25,910 bases of DNA, from NCBI GenBank assembly GCA_036121365.1, contig JAZAFR010000012.1:1-25910 (forward strand). The letters are read 5' to 3'. Positions 7,597 through 16,463 of this stretch are shown in pieces. The position numbers and the translations under genes were made by a program. Every line of letters begins with the position of its first letter. The stretch's first letter is position 1. The DNA is from UBA7916 sp036121365. GTDB lineage: Bacteria; Pseudomonadota; Gammaproteobacteria; Comchoanobacterales; Comchoanobacteraceae. The notes beneath the pieces were generated by a model. It saw only the letters and a program-made list of their open reading frames with translations. It had not been told where the DNA came from and did no database searches.

Positions 7597-7820
7597 TAGT
7601 GGACAAGAATAAGAGACACACCAAGACCGCACTCGCAGACCAGGACAACTCTGTTTATTACAAATATAATCATTATCTTATACAACAAATTAAACCCTAT
7701 AGAACAATGTAAAAACCACTATAACCATCTATACCTGATAGCTTATTAAGCAATAATATGAACATGTTCAACCAAATGGTGTCACACATGCAACCATCAT
7801 GATATAAATTGTGACTATCT

Positions 7821-9551
7821 TTAAGGTTTTAGAACTGGAGATTCATCGCCATTGACTTGTGCTGTTTGAAATGATTCATCCAAGACATCTTCAGGAAGAT
7901 CAGCTTTCGTTGTGAGCCTTAATTTCCCGGAATCGGACATATTCAGAGAGACAATCTTTTTACGTTGATCAAATCTTTTGGCTAATTCAAGAAAAACACC
8001 AACTAGTTCTGGATTTTCCTGTAACTGTCCGTTAACGTCATTAAAACAACAAGGATCAGAAGAAGAGGAAGCAAATTCTCGATGACATTCAATCCCTTTA
8101 GCAATCAATTGCAATCCAACTTTCAATGTAAATCCTATCGCATTGCTAAAGTTACGCATAAAAAATTCACGATCAGGAGAGTCTTCTTTGGTAATTTCTG
8201 GCCAAACCTTTACTCTGAGTGTTTGATAGACAGAAGGCACATATGTGGGCGTTTCTCTATCTTTCATTTCATTCAAAATGACTTGCAATGTTTCAGGCGT
8301 TGGATGCGCAGGCCAGAAAGACAATGAATATCTTGTCGGAAATTCTTCAATACAAGCCCATGCCAGAGTACACAAATTTTCAATCCTGTTCTCCTCTTGT
8401 AAAAGTCTAAACTGCCAGGCAAACATCACAAAATATCTAAAATGAGATGGTTGCGCTTCCAATCTTGTAACGAGAAGATTCAGCTCATCCGTTCCTGTCT
8501 GACTGAGGACTTCATAAATGGGCGCACAAAGATATTGAAAATACAATCTTCGAGCTTCCTTTTCTTCATAATTTTTAGAGTTTAACAACTCAATCAAACA
8601 TTTGTGTAGACCATTATAACTAGAAAAAATAGAATTCGACAAAAACAACTCACCCGTTTTATGAGCTCTGGCACCAGCAATATCCAGGTATTGAATCAAA
8701 AAAACGCGCTTTAATAAACTTTCTTTGCCTTCATCATCCCCATGACCTAACCCCAGTCTGCAAACATGAAGCTTGGAATAATCACATTCTGCTTGTGAGG
8801 CATGACCAAGATGCAGTGGAAACTGATGTTGTTTTAAATCGCTAATCACTTCATCTGATAATTCAACTCCCACGATGTCCTTGATGGCAGCTGAATCCAA
8901 ACCCATCAAAAATCCAAACGCGATGTCATGATCGGTAAGCGACAAGGAATCATAGGAATCATTTGAGTCTTGCATCGCTAAATAATGAGCTTTCAGCTTG
9001 GCAACAACGTTTTCAGCTTTGGTAATATCAGAAAAGATGAAATGCACTTCAATATTGTAAAGTGGGTATATTGCCTCTGACCCAGCTGTATTGCTTTGCG
9101 AAGGAGAATCTCCTGCTACGGTAGAATTTTGCACAGAAAATTCTGCAGTAGACCCATCACTCAAAGAATCTTTTGCGGGCAACATAGACTTGATATAGTC
9201 TATAGATTGGGCATTTAAAAGACTGCCAGAAATAAAGTTTTGCCCCCAATCATCATAGTCGTAGACTGCGTGTGCAAAGATCAAACCCAGCATGAGCCTT
9301 TCCAATTCAGCATAACGTGGACCTTCAAGAGATGTTGGCTTTGGAACTTTAAAGATTTCAGAAAGCTTGTCGTACAAGATATTTTGCCAGGTTGTGAGTG
9401 CTTCTTGAGAACCTGTCCCATCAGTACTAGTGGACACATTTTTCGAAAGATAAATACTGATCAGTGGACCGTGACGCTCTAAGATACCAGAGATCACTGT
9501 TTCTAATTTTAAGCCCAACTCTTTTACCCTCAAAACTTCTTGACCAAACAT
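7821..9551 (-). CDS. Uncharacterised 576-residue protein
   Basis: I do not recognise a family. The protein is soluble-looking, without signal peptide or membrane helices. It is mostly helical in appearance, with a Ser/Asp-rich low-complexity stretch around residues 130-160 and a compact-looking central part (about 250-480) rich in aromatic residues and Cys. The C-terminal 30 residues are acidic (LPEDVLDESFQTAQ...), which faintly recalls glutamate-rich C-terminal signals of Dot/Icm substrates; this is only suggestive. AAGGAA six or so bases before the ATG supports the start. It is a single-gene unit between the oxidase operon and two small orphans. An effector or other accessory role is possible from size and context only. 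Confidence 0.8.
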   Translation of the reverse strand: MFGQEVLRVKELGLKLETVISGILERHGPLISIYLSKNVSTSTDGTGSQEALTTWQNILYDKLSEIFKVPKPTSLEGPRYAELERLMLGLIFAHAVYDYDDWGQNFISGSLLNAQSIDYIKSMLPAKDSLSDGSTAEFSVQNSTVAGDSPSQSNTAGSEAIYPLYNIEVHFIFSDITKAENVVAKLKAHYLAMQDSNDSYDSLSLTDHDIAFGFLMGLDSAAIKDIVGVELSDEVISDLKQHQFPLHLGHASQAECDYSKLHVCRLGLGHGDDEGKESLLKRVFLIQYLDIAGARAHKTGELFLSNSIFSSYNGLHKCLIELLNSKNYEEKEARRLYFQYLCAPIYEVLSQTGTDELNLLVTRLEAQPSHFRYFVMFAWQFRLLQEENRIENLCTLAWACIEEFPTRYSLSFWPAHPTPETLQVILNEMKDRETPTYVPSVYQTLRVKVWPEITKEDSPDREFFMRNFSNAIGFTLKVGLQLIAKGIECHREFASSSSDPCCFNDVNGQLQENPELVGVFLELAKRFDQRKKIVSLNMSDSGKLRLTTKADLPEDVLDESFQTAQVNGDESPVLKP

Positions 9552-9760
9552 TGAATTTTCCTTATTCCTTAATCTCTACAGCAAAAAGTAACAAAGCCAG
9601 TGACAATATACAACAGCCAAGACCAAATAAATCTAAGTAGAGCACAAAAAGCAAAGTAACCAATATGATGAGACATGAATCACAGGCCCCTGATACAATA
9701 AAAACATGAAAAAAACGTTTTATAATCTATAACAGGAATTAAGTTAATAAATACACAGCG

Positions 9761-9964
9761 ATGATGAAAGAACATGATAAAATTAACCAACTATGGACAA
9801 AACTATTACAAGGACTCTTTGAAACAAAAGAAGAAGAAACCACCTCTGAAGTCATTGAAAACCTGCTAGAACATCCCAGTAAACGATTCATATTTTTCAA
9901 GAAAGATCACCAGCAAAGACATACAGCTCTCAAAATTCATGAAAATGTTGATAAAAATTTTTAA
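9761..9964 (+). CDS. Small hypothetical protein (67 residues)
   Basis: A short charged reading frame (MMKEHDKINQLWTKLLQGLF...) with a probable helical N-terminus and a Lys/His-rich end. No family is recognised and the ribosome site is weak. TATAAT occurs about 40 bases upstream (near 9720) with no clear -35. Its TAA stop shares the palindrome TTAA with the stop of the convergent gene at 9961. That tight fit, together with the otherwise empty 200-base gap, is the main support for it being real. Confidence 0.45.
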   Translation: MMKEHDKINQLWTKLLQGLFETKEEETTSEVIENLLEHPSKRFIFFKKDHQQRHTALKIHENVDKNF

Positions 9965-10341
9965 GATCTCAGTGAAGCACTACCAGTAGGCACCCTCTCA
10001 TTTGATTCAGCATGTACTGAAGTTGATTTGGCTATATTGGCTTCTTGCAAATCCTCACTCACACTGGCAACATCTTCATTGGCTTCATGAGACACAGTCA
10101 ATCTGTCTTGCTCTACTTGTGAAGAAACTAAATTTCTCATTTGACTGCTCGCAAATCTTCCAGTTGTCACCACAGCACTCGCCGCACCCCCTAAAACAGA
10201 AGCACAGATTTCTTTGAAGCCAATAAAAATAAGACTCAACAGGACGCGCTGGGGGCCTTGTCTTTCTGGGGCATTGTTCCAAGTATCTTTAATAAACTGA
10301 GTATTTGCTCTATTCCTAGTATCTTCGTCTAAACTATACAT
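9961..10341 (-). CDS. Hypothetical protein (126 residues) with one hydrophobic segment
   Basis: No family recognised. From MYSLDEDTRNRAN the protein has a polar N-terminus, a hydrophobic segment of about 30 residues (RVLLSLIFIGFKEICASVLG onward, rich in Gly/Ala/Val) and a hydrophilic, Ser/Glu-rich C-terminus. This could be a membrane-associated protein. I chose the ATG at 10341 over an upstream ATG at 10383 because a good promoter (10372-10400) lies between or over them, so the longer version would start before its own transcript. GGAAT lies about 12 bases before the chosen start. Confidence 0.6.
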   Translation of the reverse strand: MYSLDEDTRNRANTQFIKDTWNNAPERQGPQRVLLSLIFIGFKEICASVLGGAASAVVTTGRFASSQMRNLVSSQVEQDRLTVSHEANEDVASVSEDLQEANIAKSTSVHAESNERVPTGSASLRS

Positions 10342-10371
10342 AATATTTATTCCATAATTGTTTGTTATTAC

Positions 10372-10400
10372 ATTGTAACACAAAGTACTAAAGAATACAA
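10372..10400 (-). promoter_or_regulatory. Promoter for the 126-residue gene
   Basis: TTGTAT (10395-10400) and TACAAT (10372-10377) on the minus strand with a 17-base spacer. The predicted transcript starts near 10365, leaving about 24 bases of leader to the ATG at 10341. This fixes the preferred start of that gene. Confidence 0.55.
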
Positions 10401-10451
10401 CCCCAACACCTAAAAATCACATAAAGAACCTCGACAACGGTAGTGTATCAA

Positions 10452-11360
10452 ATGAAAAAAACGCTAAGATATCATCAATTCTATATGAGACTCAACATGT
10501 ATACAGCCATTGCAATCAATGAAAGCGGTCTTCATCCAAAACGGCATCATGAATTAATAAAACAGCTTGGTGAAGAAAAGTGCTTATTGGAAAAGACTGA
10601 TGCGTTTTATGAAACACTGGGCTTATCAACATCGGTCTGGAAAAAACTACAAAAACCCAAGCATAAAAAGATCGAATACACTTTAAAATGGGCAGAACAA
10701 AATCAAGTAACCATACTAAGAGATCAAGACAACCATTATCCAAAGCAATTGAAAGAATTACCATGCTGGCCGCCATTGTTATATGTCAAGGGCAATATTA
10801 AATACTTAAAAACACCTGGAATAAGTATTGTCGGGAGCAGAAACGCAAGTTTTTACGGACTTGAAGTCACCAAGAAGTTTGCAGGCGATCTGGCAAGATT
10901 GGGTTACAGCATCATCAGCGGACTTGCAATTGGTGTTGATGGCACAGCACATGAAGCCTGCTTAAATACCGGCCAAGTCAGTATTGCTGTAATTGGATTG
11001 GGAATAGACAATATCACCCCCAAACAAAATCGACACTTGGCAAAACGCATTGAAAAGCAGGGCTGTATCATTTCTGAGATGCCGCTCCAGACACCTTACC
11101 AAAAGCAGTGCTTTCCACGTAGAAACCGATTAATCAGTGCCTTAAGCATGGCAACTCTAGTCACAGAAGCAAAGTTGTCCAGTGGTACATTGACCACGGC
11201 CCAGTACAGTATTGATTTACACCGTCCAGTGATGGCAATACCGGGAAGGATTAATCAACCACAGGCAGAGGGGTGTCATCGACTGATTCAAGAAGGTGCA
11301 CACCTAGTAACCAGTCCTTTGGACTGCCATCACATCCTAACACAACACTTTAGCCCATGA
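10452..11360 (+). CDS. dprA: DNA processing protein DprA (Smf)
   Basis: Loads RecA onto incoming single-stranded DNA during natural transformation. An N-terminal helical SAM-like region (about residues 15-70) is followed by the Rossmann-like DprA domain. Its hallmarks are visible: GISIVGSRNAS.YG, SGLAIGVDGTAHEACL, CFPRRNRLISALS, EAKLSSGTLTTAQYS, MAIPGRINQPQAEGCHRLI and QEGAHLV. At about 302 residues it ends shortly after the Rossmann domain, so the C-terminal winged-helix (DML1) domain found in many homologues is missing; such short forms are known. The start is uncertain: GTG at 10443, ATG at 10452 or a later ATG are all possible and no strong ribosome site decides. It lies upstream of topA, its usual gammaproteobacterial neighbour. 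Confidence 0.93.
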   Translation: MKKTLRYHQFYMRLNMYTAIAINESGLHPKRHHELIKQLGEEKCLLEKTDAFYETLGLSTSVWKKLQKPKHKKIEYTLKWAEQNQVTILRDQDNHYPKQLKELPCWPPLLYVKGNIKYLKTPGISIVGSRNASFYGLEVTKKFAGDLARLGYSIISGLAIGVDGTAHEACLNTGQVSIAVIGLGIDNITPKQNRHLAKRIEKQGCIISEMPLQTPYQKQCFPRRNRLISALSMATLVTEAKLSSGTLTTAQYSIDLHRPVMAIPGRINQPQAEGCHRLIQEGAHLVTSPLDCHHILTQHFSP

Positions 11361-11424
11361 CCGCTCGAACCAAAAAACACGCTGCATAGTACATTTATTT
11401 GAAGACCAATACTTATGGATTAAT

Positions 11425-12360
11425 TTGGGCGAGACCAATGGAAATAAATCGAAAACAATACCAGCAATCCATATAGAGCCTAAAAATACCAATTCTAATT
11501 ACTGCATCGTGTCCATACCGGGACAAGGTTGTACAATGAATGATGCTGTATTCATAGAAAGATTCTTTGAACTCCTTGATACAACAGGACACAGCGGACT
11601 TTGTGTTGATCCGAGAAATTTAACCTATAAACGAGAGGGGAACAAGGCAATACTGAATCAGGTATCCATTGACAAAGAGGTAGCACAATCAGCAAGAAAA
11701 AGCGGATTTGACACCTATTTAAACGATATGGCAGCTTGTTTACAGCAGGTAAGTGAACAAAAAAAGATTGACGGTTTTATTTTTGCAGCACACTCACTTG
11801 GTGCATTAAAAATCTGAGCCTTAACAGAAAAAATAAAAAAAGAAAACATCCAGTTACCGCCTGTCATCTGCTTATTTTTATCAATCAGCCTGATTGATTT
11901 TTTTTCTGGTGTTTGGGCCAACGCACAAGCGATTGCTACTAAAAAAGTGAAACCTCTCTCCTATTTATTATCAAATACGCAAGGTCGATTAGCAAAAGCA
12001 TTTCGACATTGGTTTGAAAGCAATGATTATCAAATCAAATTTTCTCCATCGGCTCAAATTCCAACAATGGTGACTGGTTTCACAGAGGGAGATCTCAATA
12101 TTCCAGAAGAGATTGCAATGATCAATGGTGCGCAAAAGATGATCAATGAAAAAAAACAATATCCACACATCTCATGTACTCGCCTACACATCGATCCGAA
12201 AACTGAAAAAAAGTGTATAAACAGTAATAAACACAATGCCTTACCATCCATGTCACAAGCAACAAACAGAAAAAATGCAACTGAACTTTCAATTTTTTGT
12301 GAATTTGTTAAAAACAGCATAGAGCAACATGAAAGAACACCTCATCCTACTCGCCACTGA
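11425..12360 (+). pseudogene. Alpha/beta-hydrolase-like gene interrupted by one in-frame TGA
   Basis: Two frames, 11425-11817 and from 11818 to 12360, are in the same phase and separated only by the TGA at 11815-11817. Together they would give about 311 residues. The first half has IPGQG (residues 32-36), resembling an oxyanion-hole loop, and FAAHSLGALKI with Ser124 in a nucleophile-elbow-like AHSLG. The second half continues with a hydrophobic strand (LPPVICLFLSISLIDFF) and a helical C-terminus. TGA is a normal stop elsewhere here (dprA, folA, coxA), so recoding is unlikely. The start is TTG at 11425; no ATG fits. The exact hydrolase type is not recognised. A recent nonsense mutation is the simplest reading. 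Confidence 0.6.
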
Positions 12361-12453
12361 ACTGACACCAGATTTAAGATAAAAACACAAATTTTCACTA
12401 AATTATTAAAAAACTCATGTTTTTTTATCCAAAAAGCTTGCAAAAATTAAAAT

Positions 12454-12471
12454 TGCATGTATTTTCATGCA
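12454..12471. repeat. Inverted repeat upstream of topA
   Basis: TGCATG-N6-CATGCA, perfect 6-bp arms around TATTTT, lies 22 bases before the topA start and just ahead of GGAG. TATTTT could serve as a poor -10 with TTGCAA (12438-12443) as -35 at 16 bases, in which case the repeat would overlap the promoter core as an operator would. It may alternatively be a small mRNA hairpin. Confidence 0.4.
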
Positions 12472-12492
12472 TGGAGAGTAAATAATGAAATT

Positions 12493-14778
12493 ATGGTTAA
12501 ATCACTTGTCATCGTAGAATCACCTGCCAAAGCTAAAACACTAGAAGGATATCTGGGCAAAGACTATAAAGTATTGGCATCGTTCGGTCACGTAAGAGAC
12601 CTTGAGGCCAAAGATGGAGCAGTCGATCCAGACAATGATTTTGCAATGCGCTATGCACCTGTAGAAAAGAACCAAGCACAGGTTGACAAAATCATCAAAG
12701 CATTGAAAAAATCTGACCAATTACTACTAGCAACAGACCAAGACCGTGAAGGGGAAGCCATTTCATGGCATCTCTACGAAATGCTAAAAGATCAAGGTCT
12801 CCTAAAGGACAAAGTAGTCGCTCGCATTGTTTTCAACCAAATCACAAAAAAGGCCATTCTTGATGCAGTTGCCAATCCAAGAGAACTAGAACAAACATTG
12901 ATTGATGCACAGCAAGCCAGAAGAGCCCTAGATTTCCTAGTCGGTTTTAAACTATCTCCCCTCCTCTGGAAAAAGATTCGCACTGGACTATCTGCAGGCA
13001 GAGTACAAAGCCCTGCCTTGAGAATGATTGTTGAAAGAGAGCAAGAAATTGAAGCATTCAAAAGCAAAGAGTACTGGTCCATACATGGTGATTTTTCAGC
13101 CGATAAATCCGCCATCAACGCAAAACTTGACCAGTATCAAAAAGAAAAGCTAACACAATTCAGCATTGAAAACGAAAAGAGTGCCACTGAGATAGCCACA
13201 ACCATACAAAAAGTAAAAAAAGACCAGTGGGAAGTCATTGACATCAAAGAAAAAACCAGAAAAAAAGAACCACCTGCACCTTTCATTACTTCAACCTTGC
13301 AACAAGAAGCCGTTAAAAAACTAGGTTTCACCTCATCACGAACGATGCGCACTGCACAAACACTCTATGAAGGTGTAGCGATTGGAGGCGGCGCACCTGT
13401 TGGTTTAATCACATATATGCGAACAGACTCAGTGATGCTGGCAGACGAAGCAATAGGGCAAATTCGCGACCACATTAAAAAACAGTTTGGCAAAGAGTCA
13501 GTCAACCCAAGCATTCGAAAATTTAAAAGCAAGTCTAAAAACGCTCAAGAAGCACATGAGGCCATCAGACCGACTGACATCACGATAACCCCTGACCAAA
13601 TTAAAAACAGTTTATCTATGGACCAATACAAATTGTATCGCATGATTTGGCAAAGAACCATAGCAGGACAAATGATAGCAGCCAGCATTGATCAAGTGCG
13701 AGCAGATATCAGCGACCCAAAGAGAATTGCTGTGTTTAAGGCAACAGGGAGTAGCATTCGCGACCCAGGTTTTTTGAAAGCTTATCAAGAAGGACTAGAA
13801 GAAACAGAAACCAGCGACACCAAAGAAACATACTTACCAAAACTGACTGTCGGTCAGAAATTGGGATTGGTCGCTGTCAAAACCAAACAGCATTTTACCG
13901 AACCTCCAGCGCGTTATTCAGAAGCAAGTTTGATCAAAGCACTCGAGGAACATGGCATAGGAAGGCCTTCAACATGGACCAACATTATCTCAACCATCAT
14001 TGCAAGACAATATGCATTATTGGAGAGCAAGCGCTTTCATCCGACTGATGTTGGACGCATCGTGAATAAGTTTCTAACCGCTTATTTTGAGCATTATGTT
14101 GACTATGAGTTCACAGCTCAATTGGAAGATGATTTGGATGCTGTATCCAGAGGTGAAAAGGAGTACAAGCCATTACTGGAGAAGTTCTGGTCACCATTTT
14201 CAAAACAGCTGGTTACGATTGAAGAAACGGTACAAAGAAAAGATGTGACAGAAGAAAAAACAGATGAAGAGTGCCCTGAATGTAAATCACATAACCTAGT
14301 CATTAAGCTGGGCAGAAACGGTAGATTTTTTGGTTGTAGCGGCTATCCTGATTGCAAGTATACCAGAGCTTTTTCAGAGAGCGAGGAAGAGAAAAAGGAA
14401 GAGCAGAATATTGTTGAAGGCAGAAAATGCCCCAAGTGTGAAGCCAACCTAGTGATTAAAGAAGGACGCTATGGCAAGTTCATAGGGTGCAGTCAATATC
14501 CAGAGTGCAAGTTCATTGAATCTTTGAATAAACCAGAAGACACTGGAGTCACTTGCCCATCCTGCAAAAAAGGAAGCTTATTAAAAAGAAGGGCACGAAG
14601 AGGGAACTTCTTCTATTCGTGTTCTGGTTATCCCAAGTGCAAATACATCATTTCACATCCACCATTGAATGAACCATGTGTTAACTGTAATTTTCCAATC
14701 ACAATGCATAAAGTGACCAAGACCAAGGGTGAGCAAATCGTTTGTCCAGAATGCCAGCACACACGAACCAAAGAGTAA
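12493..14778 (+). CDS. topA: DNA topoisomerase I (type IA, omega protein)
   Basis: Relaxes negative supercoils by single-strand cutting through a 5'-phosphotyrosine. From MVKSLVIVESPAKAKTLEG, the conserved family N-terminus, the protein has about 761 residues. A Toprim domain with DQDREGEA (acidic metal ligands Asp82 and Asp84) comes first. It is followed by SAGRVQSPALRMIVERE, the active site GLITYMRTDS with catalytic Tyr308, and EEHGIGRPSTWTNIISTI. The C-terminal part from about residue 594 holds three full CxxC...CxYPxCK zinc ribbons and a fourth CxxC...CPEC pair. The frame also opens at an ATG at 12457, but the shorter start fits the family. GGAG (12473-12476) is 16 bases away from it and better spaced for an out-of-frame ATG at 12485, so the true initiation context is unclear. 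Confidence 0.96.
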   Translation: MVKSLVIVESPAKAKTLEGYLGKDYKVLASFGHVRDLEAKDGAVDPDNDFAMRYAPVEKNQAQVDKIIKALKKSDQLLLATDQDREGEAISWHLYEMLKDQGLLKDKVVARIVFNQITKKAILDAVANPRELEQTLIDAQQARRALDFLVGFKLSPLLWKKIRTGLSAGRVQSPALRMIVEREQEIEAFKSKEYWSIHGDFSADKSAINAKLDQYQKEKLTQFSIENEKSATEIATTIQKVKKDQWEVIDIKEKTRKKEPPAPFITSTLQQEAVKKLGFTSSRTMRTAQTLYEGVAIGGGAPVGLITYMRTDSVMLADEAIGQIRDHIKKQFGKESVNPSIRKFKSKSKNAQEAHEAIRPTDITITPDQIKNSLSMDQYKLYRMIWQRTIAGQMIAASIDQVRADISDPKRIAVFKATGSSIRDPGFLKAYQEGLEETETSDTKETYLPKLTVGQKLGLVAVKTKQHFTEPPARYSEASLIKALEEHGIGRPSTWTNIISTIIARQYALLESKRFHPTDVGRIVNKFLTAYFEHYVDYEFTAQLEDDLDAVSRGEKEYKPLLEKFWSPFSKQLVTIEETVQRKDVTEEKTDEECPECKSHNLVIKLGRNGRFFGCSGYPDCKYTRAFSESEEEKKEEQNIVEGRKCPKCEANLVIKEGRYGKFIGCSQYPECKFIESLNKPEDTGVTCPSCKKGSLLKRRARRGNFFYSCSGYPKCKYIISHPPLNEPCVNCNFPITMHKVTKTKGEQIVCPECQHTRTKE

Positions 14779-14904
14779 TCACGCGTCTATTCGAGTAATT
14801 CATCCAATCTATCTTTGAAAGATTCACTTGATTCAATCCTATGTAACATAGCAAATAGAGCTAAAACTAAATTACAAAATCAGTCATTCTCAAACAAATC
14901 AACA

Positions 14905-15312
14905 TTACAATGAATGAAACGTGCAACTCACATTAACCTGATGATCAATAACACAGAATATGGAATCATGATATTGAGAAGCATTAAAAGTTAGATAACG
15001 TGGGCTATAGAGTGGTGAAAATGAAATCAATGAAGATGACGCTTCAATATAAAAAAAATCTTGAGGGAATGAAAGGTCTTGAAATGTTTTAATTTGACCA
15101 GATTTTAGATTATTTTGCCCCGAATCTAACAAAAAGGATTCATAGTAACAAGCAACCACTTCACCATTTCTAATTGTTTTCGGCGTCCCTATATTAACCA
15201 TAACAGTACTGTCTGATTGATTAACGATACGATAGGATTTCATCACATCATCTGACAGAGCCAAACAAGTTCCAGCGCATAGAGATGCACCCAATAAAAA
15301 TAATTGATTCAT
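14905..15312 (-). CDS. Small secreted protein, tandem family member 1
   Basis: About 135 residues from MNQLFLLGASLCAGTCLA, a clear Sec signal peptide. The mature part begins with MKSYRIVNQSDSTVMVNIG and ends with a C-x9-C pair (FCVIDHQVNVSC). It is a paralogue of the two genes that follow on the right: the RIVNQS...V.V.I..PKTI.N block is shared with member 2. The upstream sequence and signal peptide DNA are also similar to member 2, suggesting a relatively recent duplication. The frame opens further upstream (15348), but the signal peptide and CGGAAC ribosome-site-like sequence favour 15312. Function is unknown; the product is probably periplasmic or secreted, with one possible disulfide. It has no cysteine-lipobox of good quality. 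Confidence 0.75.
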   Translation of the reverse strand: MNQLFLLGASLCAGTCLALSDDVMKSYRIVNQSDSTVMVNIGTPKTIRNGEVVACYYESFLLDSGQNNLKSGQIKTFQDLSFPQDFFYIEASSSLISFSPLYSPRYLTFNASQYHDSIFCVIDHQVNVSCTFHSL

Positions 15313-15360
15313 TCTAGTTCCGAGTAAAAAATAACAATCCCAAATCAAAAGACAGTGACA

Positions 15361-15762
15361 CTATTTTTCTCTTGACTCAGCATTAAAATCACAGCTTAAA
15401 GCAAGAGATTGATCAACAATACAGTAAATACCAGTTGATTGTGCTGCACGAAAAGTTTGATATTGAGGGCGTCCCCAAAATGAAGAAGACACAGCAACAC
15501 CAATAATATCATCTGTCAGTGATTCATCCTTCAAAGATTGAATTTCACCTGTCTTCTGACTGTTGTAACTCTCAGGCAACTCAAATTGAATTGTATGCCA
15601 GTCGGAAATAACATTATTCTTAATTGTCTTCGGTGCTCTAATCCTAACCTTAACAACACGATGTGATTGATTAACGACATGATACGTTTTGATCATATCT
15701 CCTGATTGAGCCAAACAAGTCCCCACCAATAGGCATGCACTAAGTACAAATAATTTTTTCAT
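15361..15762 (-). CDS. Small secreted protein, tandem family member 2
   Basis: 133 residues from MKKLFVLSACLLVGTCLAQ (signal peptide, probable cleavage after CLA). The mature part has TYHVVNQSHRVVKVRIRAPK and a C-terminal YCIVDQSLALSC, the same C-x9-C arrangement as its neighbours. Start chosen at 15762 because a promoter lies between it and the upper end of the open frame. It sits 48 bases before member 1 and may be transcribed with it. I recognise no named family. The beta-rich look and exported nature would suit a periplasmic or surface protein, but this is a guess. Confidence 0.75.
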   Translation of the reverse strand: MKKLFVLSACLLVGTCLAQSGDMIKTYHVVNQSHRVVKVRIRAPKTIKNNVISDWHTIQFELPESYNSQKTGEIQSLKDESLTDDIIGVAVSSSFWGRPQYQTFRAAQSTGIYCIVDQSLALSCDFNAESREK

Positions 15763-15781
15763 TCTAATACCAAATAAAAAT

Positions 15782-15810
15782 ACAGTAGCTTGAGATACAA
15801 CAAAAGTCAA
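15782..15810 (-). promoter_or_regulatory. Candidate promoter for secreted protein genes 2 and 1
   Basis: TTGACT (15805-15810) and TACTGT (15782-15787) on the minus strand, 17 bases apart, about 20 bases before the ATG at 15762. The -35 is strong, the -10 poor. Confidence 0.4.
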
Positions 15811-15995
15811 ATACTACAAAGTTACATTTTCAAAATAACAATGTGATCCACTGCTTAGTCAATTGCACAGTATCGGATTTAAACAAGCGAGCATCCAAAG
15901 ACTAGTCTAAGTCATAGAATACAACTTCGTCCATTTTTGACAGGGCCAGACTTCATCAAACAGAATAATGCGTTTACAACAAAACTCTGAGCAGA

Positions 15996-16406
15996 TTAAA
16001 ATGATGTACGGCCGATATTAGGATTACCGCACTCAATTTTAGTATTTGAGTATATTTCACAATAAAAGCCATCACCGACAATTTTTAGAGGTTTTTGACT
16101 GTATTCATAGCTATAACCTCTGTTCACCGTTTCAATACGAAAAACTCCGATAGAAGTATCACTGGTTGTCATTGTGACATCCACATTAACAGCCCCAGAA
16201 CTATCACTTGACTGAGGTTTAATGGTCATATTTTTAGAATTCCAAGACATCACATCGTCTCCTTTAAAGGACTTTGAAGTTTTTAATTTAAAACTAACCA
16301 CTTTATTGGATTTGTTAACAAAACGAAATGGCACTTGCAATACAGATTGTTGGGCAAAACAGCTCGTTGATAACAACGCAAGGGGGAGTATATATTTTAA
16401 TTTCAT
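15996..16406 (-). CDS. Small secreted protein, tandem family member 3
   Basis: 136 residues with signal peptide MKLKYILPLALLSTSCFA. The mature part contains FRFVNKSNKVVSFKLKTSKS, aligning with RIVNQS/HVVNQS of members 1 and 2, and ends with YCEIYSNTKIEC, again C-x9-C. It is more diverged than members 1 and 2 are from each other. AAGGA lies before the ATG. It has its own strong promoter at 16478-16507. The 230-base stretch between this gene's stop and the member 2 start (15763-15995) holds the member 2 promoter and nothing else I can identify. Function unknown. Confidence 0.78.
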   Translation of the reverse strand: MKLKYILPLALLSTSCFAQQSVLQVPFRFVNKSNKVVSFKLKTSKSFKGDDVMSWNSKNMTIKPQSSDSSGAVNVDVTMTTSDTSIGVFRIETVNRGYSYEYSQKPLKIVGDGFYCEIYSNTKIECGNPNIGRTSF

Positions 16407-16463
16407 AACATTCCTTAAAATTATTTCAGTGATTGATATTAGAAACTAATAAAAATATTGGCT

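Noticed and set aside
7759..7770. Palindrome TGAACATGTTCA as an operator of the oxidase operon
   Set aside because: It is over 220 bases from the operon start and adjacent to the 3' end of the neighbouring gene; nothing ties it to a promoter. Recorded only within the promoter entry.
11815..11817. TGA read as selenocysteine or Trp in the hydrolase-like gene
   Set aside because: Several intact genes in the window (folA, coxA, dprA) end with TGA, no SECIS-like hairpin is evident right after it, and the position is not a catalytic Cys in any family I recognise.
14779..14904. Terminator hairpin after topA (CTATG-TAA-CATAG)
   Set aside because: The stem is only five A/T-rich pairs and no T-run follows.
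15996..16406. Lipoprotein call for secreted protein 3 (LLSTSC)
   Set aside because: The -3 position is Ser instead of Leu/Val/Ile and a good signal peptidase I site follows (CFA), so a lipobox is not convincing.
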